Source of the DNA: JAOUEA01 sp963762075
GTDB lineage: Bacteria; Actinomycetota; UBA4738; HRBIN12
DNA: 64,000 bases
Direction of reading: 5' to 3'
Assembly (NCBI GenBank): GCA_963762075.1
Contig: CAVXJC010000006.1
Span: 434,001-498,000 of the forward strand
A program made the translations under genes and the position numbers. Below the pieces are notes generated by a model, which was given only the letters and a program-made list of their open reading frames with translations, made no database searches and was not told the origin of the DNA. Shown here in pieces: positions 35,596 through 44,412 of the stretch; position 1 is the first letter of the stretch, and the number at the start of each line of letters is the position of its first letter.

Positions 35596-36711
35596 ATGAC
35601 GCCGCAACGACGCCCGCGCGATCCCGAGCCGGCCTCGGGGAACGTCGTCTCGGCGATCATCGATGAGATCCATGGGAGCGGTCCGATGCGCTTCGACCGG
35701 TACATGGAGCTCGCCCTGTACGCACCCGGCGGCTACTACGACGACCCACCGATCGGAGCGGGGCCTGCGGGTGACTTCGTCACGAGCCCGCATGTGCACG
35801 ACGTGTTCGGAGAACTCGTCGCCAAGGCGATCCGCGGGCTGCTCGAAGCGATGGGCGGGGCTTCGGATGTCGGTCTCGTGGAGGTCGGTGCAGGCGACGG
35901 CACGCTGATGCGCTCGATGCTCCCCGAGCTCGAGGACATCGGGCTGCGCATCACCGCCGTCGAACGGAGCCGCGGGGCCCGCGATTCGCTCGCCGACATC
36001 GACGGCATCGAGGTCCGCGAGTCCATTCCGGACACGATGTCTCCCCTGGTGGTGCTCGCGCACGAGCTGGCGGACAATCTTCCGTTCAGACGGATACGGG
36101 GCACGAACCGAGGCGTGGCCGAGGTACACGTGAGCGTGCGCGACGATCGTCTCGTCGAGCTGCTCCAGCCCGTCGCGGACGACCTACGGCCGCCGGTAGG
36201 CCTCGAGGTGGACGTCGAGGCGATCGTTCCGACCGGAGCCGCATCGTTCATGCGCGAGGCGCTCACGGGGCCGCCGCCGCGAGCGATGCTCATGATCGAC
36301 TACGGCTCCGACCGTGGGGCGGGGGGGCCTGCGCACGGGTACGCCGCGCACCGGGTGATCGAGGACGTGGTCGCAGCACCGGGCGAGACCGACATCACCG
36401 CAGGCGTCGACTTCGGCTTCCTCGCCGAGACAGCGAGCGCGAACGGGCTGCAATCGTTCCCGACCGTCTCCCAGCACGAGGCGCTGATCGCACTCGGGTT
36501 CGAGACGTGGCTGCGCACCGAGCTCGAGCGGCAACGCGATCTCTTGGGTACGGGTCGAGGTGCCGAGGCGGTCCGCGCATGGGGAGGTCGGAGCCGCGCG
36601 ACGATGCTCGCCGACCCCGCAGGCCTCGGACGCTTCCGGTGGTTCGTGGCCACGACGCCCGGCGTCGCCGAGCCGGCGTGGCTGAGAGCTGCGCGCGCGC
36701 TAGACGCCTGA
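35596..36711 (+). CDS. MidA/NDUFAF7-like SAM-dependent methyltransferase (DUF185)
   Basis: 371 residues. The family N-terminus reads GPMRFDRYMELALYAPGGYY, followed by GDFVTSPHVHDVFGEL. The SAM site is LVEVGAGDGTLMRSML and the later motifs are VVLAHELADNLPF and MLMIDYGS. In eukaryotes the relative NDUFAF7 methylates an arginine of NDUFS2, the NuoD homologue, during complex I assembly. A nuoD gene does occur 7 kb away in this window, so a functional link is possible but only inferred. It overlaps the convergent sugar permease by 12 nt. Confidence 0.85.
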   Translation: MTPQRRPRDPEPASGNVVSAIIDEIHGSGPMRFDRYMELALYAPGGYYDDPPIGAGPAGDFVTSPHVHDVFGELVAKAIRGLLEAMGGASDVGLVEVGAGDGTLMRSMLPELEDIGLRITAVERSRGARDSLADIDGIEVRESIPDTMSPLVVLAHELADNLPFRRIRGTNRGVAEVHVSVRDDRLVELLQPVADDLRPPVGLEVDVEAIVPTGAASFMREALTGPPPRAMLMIDYGSDRGAGGPAHGYAAHRVIEDVVAAPGETDITAGVDFGFLAETASANGLQSFPTVSQHEALIALGFETWLRTELERQRDLLGTGRGAEAVRAWGGRSRATMLADPAGLGRFRWFVATTPGVAEPAWLRAARALDA

Positions 36712-37602
36712 GCCCGCCCAGAGCCCTCCGCGGCGCACCCGGTCGATCGCGCGGTACAGCAGCCACACGATCGACGCCGTCAGGGCGAACATGAGCACGG
36801 TCGCGGCCGAGGCGTAACCGTAGCGCAGGTACTCGAACGCGTTGCGGTAGACGAACAGCGGCAGATATGTCGTGCCGTAGGGAGGCGGTCCGCCTTCGGT
36901 CACGATGAGTGCCGGCACGAACGTCGCCTGGAAGCTCAGGATCGTGTCGCGCGTCGCCATGAGCAGCAGCGCCGGTGTCATCAGAGGAAGGGTCACCCGC
37001 ACGAACCTCGCCCATGGACCCGCCCCGCTCGCCGAGGCCATGTCGTAGAGCTCGCCCGGCACCGCTCGGCGCGCGGCGAGCGCGATCAGGAAACCTTCCC
37101 CGACCAGGAACAGACCCATGACGATCACGCCCCAGCGCGCCGACGCCGGCGCCGAGAGCCACGACGGCGTCGGCAGCCCGACCCCCTGGAGCAGCAGGTT
37201 CAGGGGTCCGTACAACGGGTTCAGGATCCAGAGCCAGACCAGCGCGTACGCGACGTCGGGGACCACCGTCGGGAAGAACACCGCCGACCGCTCCCCGCCG
37301 ACCAAGCGCATGCGCGGGTGCATCAGCAACGCGAGGCCGAGCGCGATCGCGACTCGCAGGGGCACCGCGATCGCGACATAGATGAGCGAGTTGCGGAGCG
37401 ACGCCCGGAACGCCACGTCGCCCAGGAGCTCCCGGAAGTTGTCGAGCCCGAGGAATCGCGCGGGCTGCAGCAGATCCCACTCGAAGAGCGACATCACGAG
37501 CGTGACGAACGTCGGCGCGATGACGAGCACCGTGACGCCGAACAGGAACGGTGCGGCCATGAGCCACAGACCCAGGCGCTCCCGGTCGGCGCCGACCGCC
37601 AC
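36700..37602 (-). CDS. Carbohydrate ABC transporter permease, MalF/UgpA-like
   Basis: 300 residues with six membrane helices. The opening LMAAPFLFGVTVLVIAPTF and WDLLQPARFLGLDNFRELL are typical of sugar permeases of the CUT1 family. The EAA-loop is PGELYDMASASGAGPWARFVRVTLPLM. It is the third gene of an operon of permease, binding protein and permease, 3 nt after the binding-protein stop. No ATPase is encoded with it, so a shared MsmK/UgpC-type ATPase is probably used. The start codon is GTG. Confidence 0.88.
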   Translation of the reverse strand: MAVGADRERLGLWLMAAPFLFGVTVLVIAPTFVTLVMSLFEWDLLQPARFLGLDNFRELLGDVAFRASLRNSLIYVAIAVPLRVAIALGLALLMHPRMRLVGGERSAVFFPTVVPDVAYALVWLWILNPLYGPLNLLLQGVGLPTPSWLSAPASARWGVIVMGLFLVGEGFLIALAARRAVPGELYDMASASGAGPWARFVRVTLPLMTPALLLMATRDTILSFQATFVPALIVTEGGPPPYGTTYLPLFVYRNAFEYLRYGYASAATVLMFALTASIVWLLYRAIDRVRRGGLWAGSGV

Positions 37603-37605
37603 GCG

Positions 37606-38925
37606 TCAGGCCCCGTTCGCGCGTTGGAAGAGCGCTTCCGTCTGATCGAGCATCGCGACCACCACCTCGCCTGCCTCGCCCCCGCCCGCCGGGTCGTAGT
37701 ACGCCTCCTCGAGCAGAGCGTTCACCACGTCCTCGATCTCGGGCCACGTCTCGATCGCCGGCACCGCCTGGATGTGCGGGATGTTGTCGAGGAAGACCTG
37801 TGAGCTCGCGGGCGCCATGCTCGGGTCGAGGAACGCGTCGGACTCGGCCACCGCCCGCAGCGAGGGCACGGTACGGCCCGTCGCGGTCGCGATCTCCTGG
37901 CCTTCGGGGCCGAGCGCGAACTCGAGGAACTCCCATGCCTGGTCCCTTGCCTGACTCACAGCGGTCATGCAGTAGGCGTCGGAGTGCAGGATCGTGGCCG
38001 GCTGCCGGTGCACCGGCAGCTGGGCGACGTCCCAGTCGAAGTCGGTGATCGTGCGGAACGACGGCACGACCTTGCGCGACTCCATCATCATCGCGAGCGT
38101 GCCGTCGAGGAACCGCGTCTCGAAGTCAGCGGACTCGGCCTCCTCGTCGGTGGGGGTCACCCCTGCCACGCCTCGCAGGTCGAGGAAGGCCTGAAGCGCC
38201 CGGATGCCGTTCAGGCTTCCGAACGTGAACCTCGTCGGTTGCACCGGATCGTCGACGAGGTCACCACCGTTGGACCAGATGAACGGGGCCAACCTGATGA
38301 TCTCGACGTCGGTACCCAGCCCGTACACGTCGATCACGCCGTCGCCGTCGATGTCCTGGGTGAGCCTCGTCGCGGCCTCGACCATGTCGACCCACTTCCA
38401 GCCTTCGGCCGGCGGCGGCTCGACGCCCGCCTCCTCGAACAGCGAGCGGTTGTAGTACAGAACCAGGCTCGACACGTTCTGGGGCATGCACGTCTGCACA
38501 CCATCGCTCTGGAACACCGTCATCGCCTCGGCGTAGAAGTCGTCGGCCGCGAAGGCATCTGATCCGTCGAGGTAGGGCCCCACCGGCTCCAACACACCCT
38601 TCGACTCGAACTGCCCCAGGTAGCGGTAGTTCATGAGGAACAGGTCCGGAGGTCGGCCGCCGGCGAAGGCCGTCGATAGCCGCGCGATCAGGTCGTCACG
38701 CTCGGCGATCTGCGTGAGATCGATCTCGATCGCATCCTGCGTCGCCTCGAAGCCTTCGGCCACGTCGACGAAGGCCTGGGTCTCTTCGGGGTCGCCCGAG
38801 ACCCAGATCGATACGGTCGTGGACTCATCCGGCGCAGGCGAAGCGTGGTCGGCATCGCCTGACGTGCACGCCGCCAGCACCTCGATCGCGCAGAGCGTCA
38901 GGACGACCGGTCGACGGAACTTCAT
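37606..38925 (-). CDS. Extracellular sugar-binding lipoprotein
   Basis: 439 residues. A lipoprotein signal (MKFRRPVVLTLCAIEVLAAC) ends in a lipobox, so it is attached by the cysteine at position 20. Then come VSIWVSGDPEETQAFVDVAEGFE, PDLFLMNYRYLGQFESKGVLEPV and the family segment with YYNRSLFEEAGV and WEFLEFALGPEGQ. This is a CUT1 solute-binding protein for an unknown oligosaccharide. It shows that the organism does process lipoproteins, in contrast to the C-terminally anchored binding proteins of the two Dpp-type systems here. It overlaps its neighbour permease by 4 nt. Confidence 0.9.
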   Translation of the reverse strand: MKFRRPVVLTLCAIEVLAACTSGDADHASPAPDESTTVSIWVSGDPEETQAFVDVAEGFEATQDAIEIDLTQIAERDDLIARLSTAFAGGRPPDLFLMNYRYLGQFESKGVLEPVGPYLDGSDAFAADDFYAEAMTVFQSDGVQTCMPQNVSSLVLYYNRSLFEEAGVEPPPAEGWKWVDMVEAATRLTQDIDGDGVIDVYGLGTDVEIIRLAPFIWSNGGDLVDDPVQPTRFTFGSLNGIRALQAFLDLRGVAGVTPTDEEAESADFETRFLDGTLAMMMESRKVVPSFRTITDFDWDVAQLPVHRQPATILHSDAYCMTAVSQARDQAWEFLEFALGPEGQEIATATGRTVPSLRAVAESDAFLDPSMAPASSQVFLDNIPHIQAVPAIETWPEIEDVVNALLEEAYYDPAGGGEAGEVVVAMLDQTEALFQRANGA

Positions 38926-39800
38926 GTGGAGTCCCCCAGTCCAGGGTCAGCGAACAGCCGGCGTTGCGCGATCGCGAACCCGAGCACGACCGGGACGCAT
39001 GCGATTACCGCAGCAGCGAGCATCAGTGGTTGGTCCGTGACAGGCATGATCGCGAGCGACCGCATGCCGAGCGGCAACGTGAACCAACGCTCGTCGTAGA
39101 GATAGATCAGCGGGTCGAGGAAATTCCCCCACGTCAGCACGAAGGCGAGCGAAGCGACCGCCGCGGTCGTTCCATGCTGCAGCGGCATCGCCACTCGCCG
39201 CCACGTCGACACCGGCGAGAGGCCGCGTTCGCGGGCGAGGTCGAACAGGTCCTTCGGCAGACGTGAGGTCGTCCATGCGTACAGCAGCACGAACAGCGGC
39301 GATGTGCCGAGCAGCGCCGGAGCCATCAGCGGGATCGGCGTATCGGTGAGCCCGAGCCAACGGAAGACGCTCACTCGCCCCACGAGCAACGAGGTCGCCG
39401 GCACCATGAGCACGACGACGCACAGGGAGACGAGGAAGACGCGCGACCGCCGCGGCAAGCGTGCGATCGCGAACCCCGCAAACGACGCGACGATCACCGA
39501 GGCCGGCACCACGACGGCCACCACGAGCAGGGAGTTCACGGCGTATCGAGCGAGCGGCACCACGTCGAACACCTCTGCGAAATTGCCCCACGCCGGCGAC
39601 GACGGGAACCACTGCAGCACGATGGGCGCTGTGCCGAGCGGGCGGAGCGATGCCACGACCATCAGCCAGAGCGGCAGCAGGAACACCGCAGCAACAGGAA
39701 GCGCGACCAACTGCCTGGCGACGCGGCTCCTCAGCTCGAGCGCGGGGCGCCGGCGCTTCTCCGAACCCATCGGGCCAGAGGCCGGCTCGTTCATCGACAT
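38922..39800 (-). CDS. Carbohydrate ABC transporter permease, MalG/UgpE-like
   Basis: 292 residues from the ATG at 39800 (GAGAGGG ribosome-binding site about 10 nt upstream; an in-frame ATG at 39794 is possible). It has six helices: AVFLLPLWLMVVASLRP at the first, then VVPASVIVASFAGFAIARLP and the EAA-loop PKDLFDLARERGLSPVSTWRRVAMPL. It is the first gene of the sugar operon. It is divergent from the Asp-box protein gene with 133 nt between them, suggesting shared control. Confidence 0.88.
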   Translation of the reverse strand: MSMNEPASGPMGSEKRRRPALELRSRVARQLVALPVAAVFLLPLWLMVVASLRPLGTAPIVLQWFPSSPAWGNFAEVFDVVPLARYAVNSLLVVAVVVPASVIVASFAGFAIARLPRRSRVFLVSLCVVVLMVPATSLLVGRVSVFRWLGLTDTPIPLMAPALLGTSPLFVLLYAWTTSRLPKDLFDLARERGLSPVSTWRRVAMPLQHGTTAAVASLAFVLTWGNFLDPLIYLYDERWFTLPLGMRSLAIMPVTDQPLMLAAAVIACVPVVLGFAIAQRRLFADPGLGDST

Positions 39801-39933
39801 CGTGATCGCGCCCTCTCGTCGTGAGTCACGGCCATGGCTCGCGAGCCTATCGGGCGATGACTCCCAAGGGCTATCGCGGAGGTCCTGAACCGGGATAGGC
39901 TCCGGCATCGACGTCGAAGGGATGGGTGGGCCG

Positions 39934-41385
39934 ATGACGAGTCAGCGCGCGTGGACCGCAGCAGCAACGTTCGTGGCGATCTCACTCGTTGCGAGTGCCG
40001 CGTTCCTTTCGACCGGAGGCAGCGGGGCGGCCGGTCGAGGGCCGGGACGCGCTCGGGCCGAGCGCCTCGAGCAGGCGATCTCCACCGACCAGCGCCTCAG
40101 CGCCGTGGCCGATGCGCGCCGGACCGGTGCACTGGGACAAACCGCCCCGATCGTGGCGGCAGCCGCTCCCGGTTGGACCGGGGAGCAGCTCGCGAGCCCC
40201 ACCGCCGACGACTGGGAACCGGCGATCGCCGCCGCGCAAACATCGCCATGGGTGTACATGATGACCACCAGATACACGGGCCCGAACGCCTGCGGCAATC
40301 GATGCCCGACGCCGCACATCGTGCTCCGCCGTTCCAACGACGGTGGGGTCACGTGGATGGCGGACCAGTTCCTGTGTGTATGCCAGGGACAGAAGGGCCA
40401 GTTCGACCCGATCGTCGAGGTCGTACCGAACACCGGCCACGTGTACGCGGTCTGGATGAACGACTTCGACGTGTACTTCTCGAAGTCCACCAACAACGGT
40501 GCATCGTGGACAGCACCCGTCAAGACCTACGGCAAGGTGAGCTGGAACGATAAGCCGGTTCTGGCCGTGAGTGATGACGGGCAACACGTGTACGTCTCGT
40601 GGAACGGTCCGAGCGGCGGCGACCCCTACGTCGCGCAGTCGCACAACGCAGGCGTCACCTGGACTCAAACCAAGATCGTCGACTCCCCACGGTATTTCTT
40701 CGCGTTCGACGGCGACGTGCTTCCCAACGGGACGGTCGTGTTCTCCCAATCGAGTGTCGCGTACACCGGGCCGGGCGCTGCTCCTGAGGGACAGGTGCAG
40801 GTGCACGCCATCCGCTCGACGAACCAGGGGTCGAGTTGGTCCAACATCGTGGTCGATTCAGTCGAGCTCGGCGCCGAGTGCGTGGCCGCGGGGTGCACCT
40901 CGGACTACTACCTTGGGCACTCAGCCGTAAGCGCAGACGCCAGCGGTGCCCTCGTGATGCTCTACGACGGTGCGACGACGGCCGGCGGACCCCAGACCGT
41001 TTGGTCTCGTCGTTCGACCGACGGCGGCGCTACCTGGAGCGCACGCACCGCCCTGTCGACCTCCGGCGTGTTCTCCTCGTTCCCGGCCATGGAATCACGC
41101 GGCGCGGGTGACGTGCGCATCTTCTACATGCAGCAGGATGCCGGGCCCGACGCGTGGAACGTCTGGTATCGCAGCTCAGCTGATGGAGGCGTGTCGTGGT
41201 CGAGCCCGGTGAAGATCTCCGACGCCACGAGCGGTACCGTCTACAAGACCGCTGCCGGGTTCCGCGAACCCTATGGCGATTACGGCGAGGGAGCGATCAC
41301 GAACGGCGGGAAGTTCATCGGGGTCTGGGGCGAGGGAGACAGCTACACGGGGCCGGGCGGAGCCTGGATCAACCGCGAGCTCTAG
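39934..41385 (+). CDS. Secreted Asp-box (BNR/sialidase-like) beta-propeller protein
   Basis: 483 residues from the ATG at 39934 (39922 also possible). A signal peptide is present (AATFVAISLVASAAFLSTGG). The mature part holds six Asp boxes (SNDGGVTW, STNNGASW, SHNAGVTW, STNQGSSW, STDGGATW, SADGGVSW), the mark of a six-bladed propeller as in sialidases. Two cysteine pairs (ACGNRC and CVC) suggest disulfides. The sialidase Arg triad is not obvious to me, so the enzyme class is open: it may be a glycosidase or only a binding protein. The divergent sugar transporter suggests glycan use. Confidence 0.75.
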   Translation: MTSQRAWTAAATFVAISLVASAAFLSTGGSGAAGRGPGRARAERLEQAISTDQRLSAVADARRTGALGQTAPIVAAAAPGWTGEQLASPTADDWEPAIAAAQTSPWVYMMTTRYTGPNACGNRCPTPHIVLRRSNDGGVTWMADQFLCVCQGQKGQFDPIVEVVPNTGHVYAVWMNDFDVYFSKSTNNGASWTAPVKTYGKVSWNDKPVLAVSDDGQHVYVSWNGPSGGDPYVAQSHNAGVTWTQTKIVDSPRYFFAFDGDVLPNGTVVFSQSSVAYTGPGAAPEGQVQVHAIRSTNQGSSWSNIVVDSVELGAECVAAGCTSDYYLGHSAVSADASGALVMLYDGATTAGGPQTVWSRRSTDGGATWSARTALSTSGVFSSFPAMESRGAGDVRIFYMQQDAGPDAWNVWYRSSADGGVSWSSPVKISDATSGTVYKTAAGFREPYGDYGEGAITNGGKFIGVWGEGDSYTGPGGAWINREL

Positions 41386-41416
41386 CCGCCGGACAGGTGC
41401 TTGGCACCCTCGAACC

Positions 41417-41998
41417 TCAGCCGAGCGCACGGAGCCGGCGAGCGCCTGGTGAGAGACCCTCGTCGGGGTGGGTGTCGTCGCGCAGGTCGAGGAACGACGT
41501 GCTCTCGGGTATCGGCCCGGAGGTGAGTGCCCGGCGTAGGCGTGCCATCAGCCGGTTGAGTTGATCGACCGCGGAGACGCCACCTTCGGCCCAGAACGGA
41601 TCCATCTCGTCGGGGTCGAGCGTGCCGGGCGATCGGAGACGGTCGCCGTCGGTCGTGAGCAGCACGCATCGGCCCTCATGCTCGTTGCGCTCTCCCACGA
41701 ACCCTTCCAGCCGCTGCCAGACCACCCGATGGGTTCGCACGACATCGACGAGCTGTACCCCTGCCACATCGACCCTGAATCCGAGGCGCGACATGCGCAG
41801 CATGACCCAGGCACAACCCAACAAGACAGCCGCTCCCGATGCACGCACGTGCAGCGCGAACGGCGAGAACAGGAAGCCGACCGCGATCAGTGCCGGCACG
41901 AGCGCAGGCACTTGCGATTCCAGTCGCCAGCCCCTGGCCCAGACCTCCACCGCTCCGTCACGCGCCACGCGGGTACGGAACAACCCGATCGTCTCCAC
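41417..41998 (-). CDS. Membrane protein with a bacterial PH-like domain
   Basis: 193 residues. Two hydrophobic segments (about 33-50 and 54-68) are followed by a PH-like strand pattern GFRVDVAGVQLVDVVRTHRVVWQRLEGF, as in the bPH6-type family, then a polar tail with helices. Proteins of this type are common in Actinomycetota, with unknown function. It is the last gene before the convergent Asp-box gene. Upstream, 71 nt separate it from the acyl-CoA dehydrogenase-like gene. Confidence 0.65.
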   Translation of the reverse strand: METIGLFRTRVARDGAVEVWARGWRLESQVPALVPALIAVGFLFSPFALHVRASGAAVLLGCAWVMLRMSRLGFRVDVAGVQLVDVVRTHRVVWQRLEGFVGERNEHEGRCVLLTTDGDRLRSPGTLDPDEMDPFWAEGGVSAVDQLNRLMARLRRALTSGPIPESTSFLDLRDDTHPDEGLSPGARRLRALG

Positions 41999-42069
41999 GT
42001 CGAACCCCCCTCAAGGGTTGGATCACTCTGGCGGAGGTATCGGCATCGAGCGCCCCGGAACTGGAGCCC

Positions 42070-43236
42070 TCAGCGCGAGCCGGTCGTATGCGGCACGGTC
42101 GCGCGCGCGAGCGTGGCCACTCGAAGCCCGCCGGTCTGGGCCTGGATCAGATAGAACGTCGCCTCGCGGCTGAGACGTTGAGCAGGGTGTTCGAGCGACA
42201 TCGCTCGGCCGCCCGTCGCCGCGACGAGGGCATCGGTCGCCCGTCTCGCGAGATCGAGACCACGGTCGCGTTCGGCAGCCCCTGCGGCCACCGCGCCATC
42301 GAGGGCACGACCTTCTCCCGCCATCGCATCGATCACCTCGGCGGCGACCCGATCGGCCGCTGCTCGACGTTTCCCGAGCTCGGTGGCGAGCGCCGATGCC
42401 GGTCGGGAGAGGGTCTGGTCGCGCGCTCGCTCGCTCAGCAGTCGGATCGCTCGGTCGGCGATGCCGAGAGGCGCAGCCGCGGGAAGCGCCGAGCCCGCCC
42501 GGTCACGACGACGCCACTGGTCCTCGGTCTGCACTCCGACGACGTCGCGTCTGGCGACCTCGAGCCCGTTCACCGCGAGGGTCACCGTTCCGGTGGCGCC
42601 CATCACCGCGAGGGCCTGCGGCTCCCCGGCGACGAACGCCGGGTGCTCGCCGGGACGATCGACGGCCACGGTGACGACCGAGCCGTCGCCGGCCCGGGCC
42701 ATCAGCACGAGCGCGCCGATCAGACCCCATCCCGTGATCCAAGGCGCCTCGCCGTCGATGCGCCAACCCGATCGCGTGGGAGTCGCTCGGACGGCCCCAG
42801 GTCCAGGCCGGCGCAGGTAAGCGAATCCGATGCCGGCGAGGGTCGAGCCGTCGCAGAGCCGTGGCAACCACGCCTCCCGACCCGGACCGTCGCCTCCCGC
42901 AACCCTGCGCACGGCGCCGTGATGCTGTGCCCACACGAAGGCGGTGGCGCCGCACCCGCCGGCGACGGCCTCGAAGATCGGACGAGCCTCGCCGTGCGTC
43001 GCGCCGAGGCCTCCCCGAACCTCGACCGGCCCTTGAAGCCCGAAGAGACCCGCTTCGCGCAGCGCCTCGAGGTTCGAAGCGGGCACCAGCGCAGCACGAT
43101 CGGTCTGTTGCGCGAGTGGGAACAGGATCTCGTCGGCGACCGCGCGGGCGCGCACGGCCGCCTCGGCGGGCGACATGGCGCTCAAGGATCGGCGCGGAAG
43201 CGCATGTGAGTCGGCCAGCTCAGCGGTCGACGTCAC
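42070..43236 (-). CDS. Acyl-CoA dehydrogenase-like flavoprotein
   Basis: 388 residues from a GTG at 43236, or 368 from the ATG at 43176. N-terminal helices (ADEILFPLAQQTDRAALVPASNLEALREAGLFGLQGP), the FAD-binding middle strand region and the C-terminal helical bundle (RATDALVAATGGRAMSLEHPAQRLSREATFYLIQAQTG) follow the acyl-CoA dehydrogenase plan. The catalytic glutamate region is not recognisable, so it may belong to the oxygenase or hydroxylase branch of the family. The GTG start overlaps the nuoD end by 17 nt, which places it in the same transcript. Confidence 0.75.
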   Translation of the reverse strand: MTSTAELADSHALPRRSLSAMSPAEAAVRARAVADEILFPLAQQTDRAALVPASNLEALREAGLFGLQGPVEVRGGLGATHGEARPIFEAVAGGCGATAFVWAQHHGAVRRVAGGDGPGREAWLPRLCDGSTLAGIGFAYLRRPGPGAVRATPTRSGWRIDGEAPWITGWGLIGALVLMARAGDGSVVTVAVDRPGEHPAFVAGEPQALAVMGATGTVTLAVNGLEVARRDVVGVQTEDQWRRRDRAGSALPAAAPLGIADRAIRLLSERARDQTLSRPASALATELGKRRAAADRVAAEVIDAMAGEGRALDGAVAAGAAERDRGLDLARRATDALVAATGGRAMSLEHPAQRLSREATFYLIQAQTGGLRVATLARATVPHTTGSR

Positions 43237-44407
43237 CGACCACGAAGAAGATCGATCCGAGGATCGCGATCAGGTCGGGAAGCTGCGTGCCGGGCAGCAT
43301 CGCCGGGATCACGCTGACGTTCGAGAACGATGGCGTGCGCATCTTCAGCCGATAGGGCTGCTTCTTCCCGTCGCCGACGAGGTAGTAGCCCATCATCCCG
43401 AGCGGGTTCTCGGTTCGCACGTAGACCTCGCCGTCGAGCTTCAGCGTCTTCGGCAGCTTCGGCGCTCGGTACTCTCCCGCAGGAAGCTTGTCCATGCACT
43501 GCTCGATGATGTCGCAGCTCTGCTTCATGCGCTCCACGAGCACCCAGAGACGGTCGTAGCTATCGCCCGTCTGGCCCACCGGCACCTCGAACTCGACCTC
43601 GCCGTACTTCTCGTAGGGCTCATCCTTTCGAGGGTCCATCGGCACGCCGCTCGCGTGCAGCACCGGGCCGCTCGTGCCGTAGGCGAGCGCCAACTCCGCC
43701 GACAACACGCCGATGTTGCGACAGCGAGCGAAGATGATCTCGTTGCCCATGATCAGCGACTCGAAGTCGCGGATCGTCTTGCGTACAGCGGCGAGCACCC
43801 CGACGCTCCGCTTCAGGAATCCTGCCGGCAGATCGTCCTTGAGGCCGCCGACGCGGCAATACGAGTGGTGCATGCGTGCGCCGGTCGCGCTCTCCATGAG
43901 ATCCTGGATCATCTCGCGCTCCCGGAAGGCGTAGAAGATCGGCGTCATCGCTCCGAGCTCCAACGGGTACGAACCCGAGAACATCAGGTGGTTCAGGATG
44001 CGGTTCCACTCGGCGAACATCGTGCGGATCCATCGCGCCCGCTCGGGCACCTCGATGCCCGCGAGGCGTTCCACCGCGATCACGAACCCGAGCTCGTTGT
44101 TGAACGCGCTGATCCAGTCGTGGCGGTTCATGAGCACCATGGTCTGGCGTGCGTCGCGGAACTCCGCGAGCTTCTCGGCCGCTCGGTGCATGTAGCCGAT
44201 CACCGGCTCGGCCCGCACGATCACCTCGCCGTCGAGCTCGAGCACCACCCGCAGCACGCCGTGGGTCGAGGGATGCTGCGGTCCGATGTTGAGGATCATG
44301 TCCTCGGTGGCCATCGAACCGTCGACGACCTCGACGTCGAGGCCGCCACCACGGATCATGCTCGCGACCTCGGAGCGGAAGGCGGGAAGCTCCCGGGTGT
44401 CTGCCAT
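43220..44407 (-). CDS. nuoD: NADH-quinone oxidoreductase subunit D, outside a nuo operon
   Basis: 395 residues, a full-length 49-kDa-type subunit. GPQHPSTHGVLR carries the quinone-site His. GYMHRAAEKL, ERARWIRTMFAEWNRILNHL, PYEKYGEVEFEVPVGQTGDSYDRL and the C-terminal LPDLIAILGSIFFVVGDVDR are all typical. Where mammalian and Thermus subunits have LDY in the quinone cleft, this one reads HDW. The gene begins 5 nt after the second Dpp-type ATPase stop and no other nuo gene is present. It may be a second copy or belong to a partial complex. Confidence 0.9.
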   Translation of the reverse strand: MADTRELPAFRSEVASMIRGGGLDVEVVDGSMATEDMILNIGPQHPSTHGVLRVVLELDGEVIVRAEPVIGYMHRAAEKLAEFRDARQTMVLMNRHDWISAFNNELGFVIAVERLAGIEVPERARWIRTMFAEWNRILNHLMFSGSYPLELGAMTPIFYAFREREMIQDLMESATGARMHHSYCRVGGLKDDLPAGFLKRSVGVLAAVRKTIRDFESLIMGNEIIFARCRNIGVLSAELALAYGTSGPVLHASGVPMDPRKDEPYEKYGEVEFEVPVGQTGDSYDRLWVLVERMKQSCDIIEQCMDKLPAGEYRAPKLPKTLKLDGEVYVRTENPLGMMGYYLVGDGKKQPYRLKMRTPSFSNVSVIPAMLPGTQLPDLIAILGSIFFVVGDVDR

Positions 44408-44412
44408 CGCAG

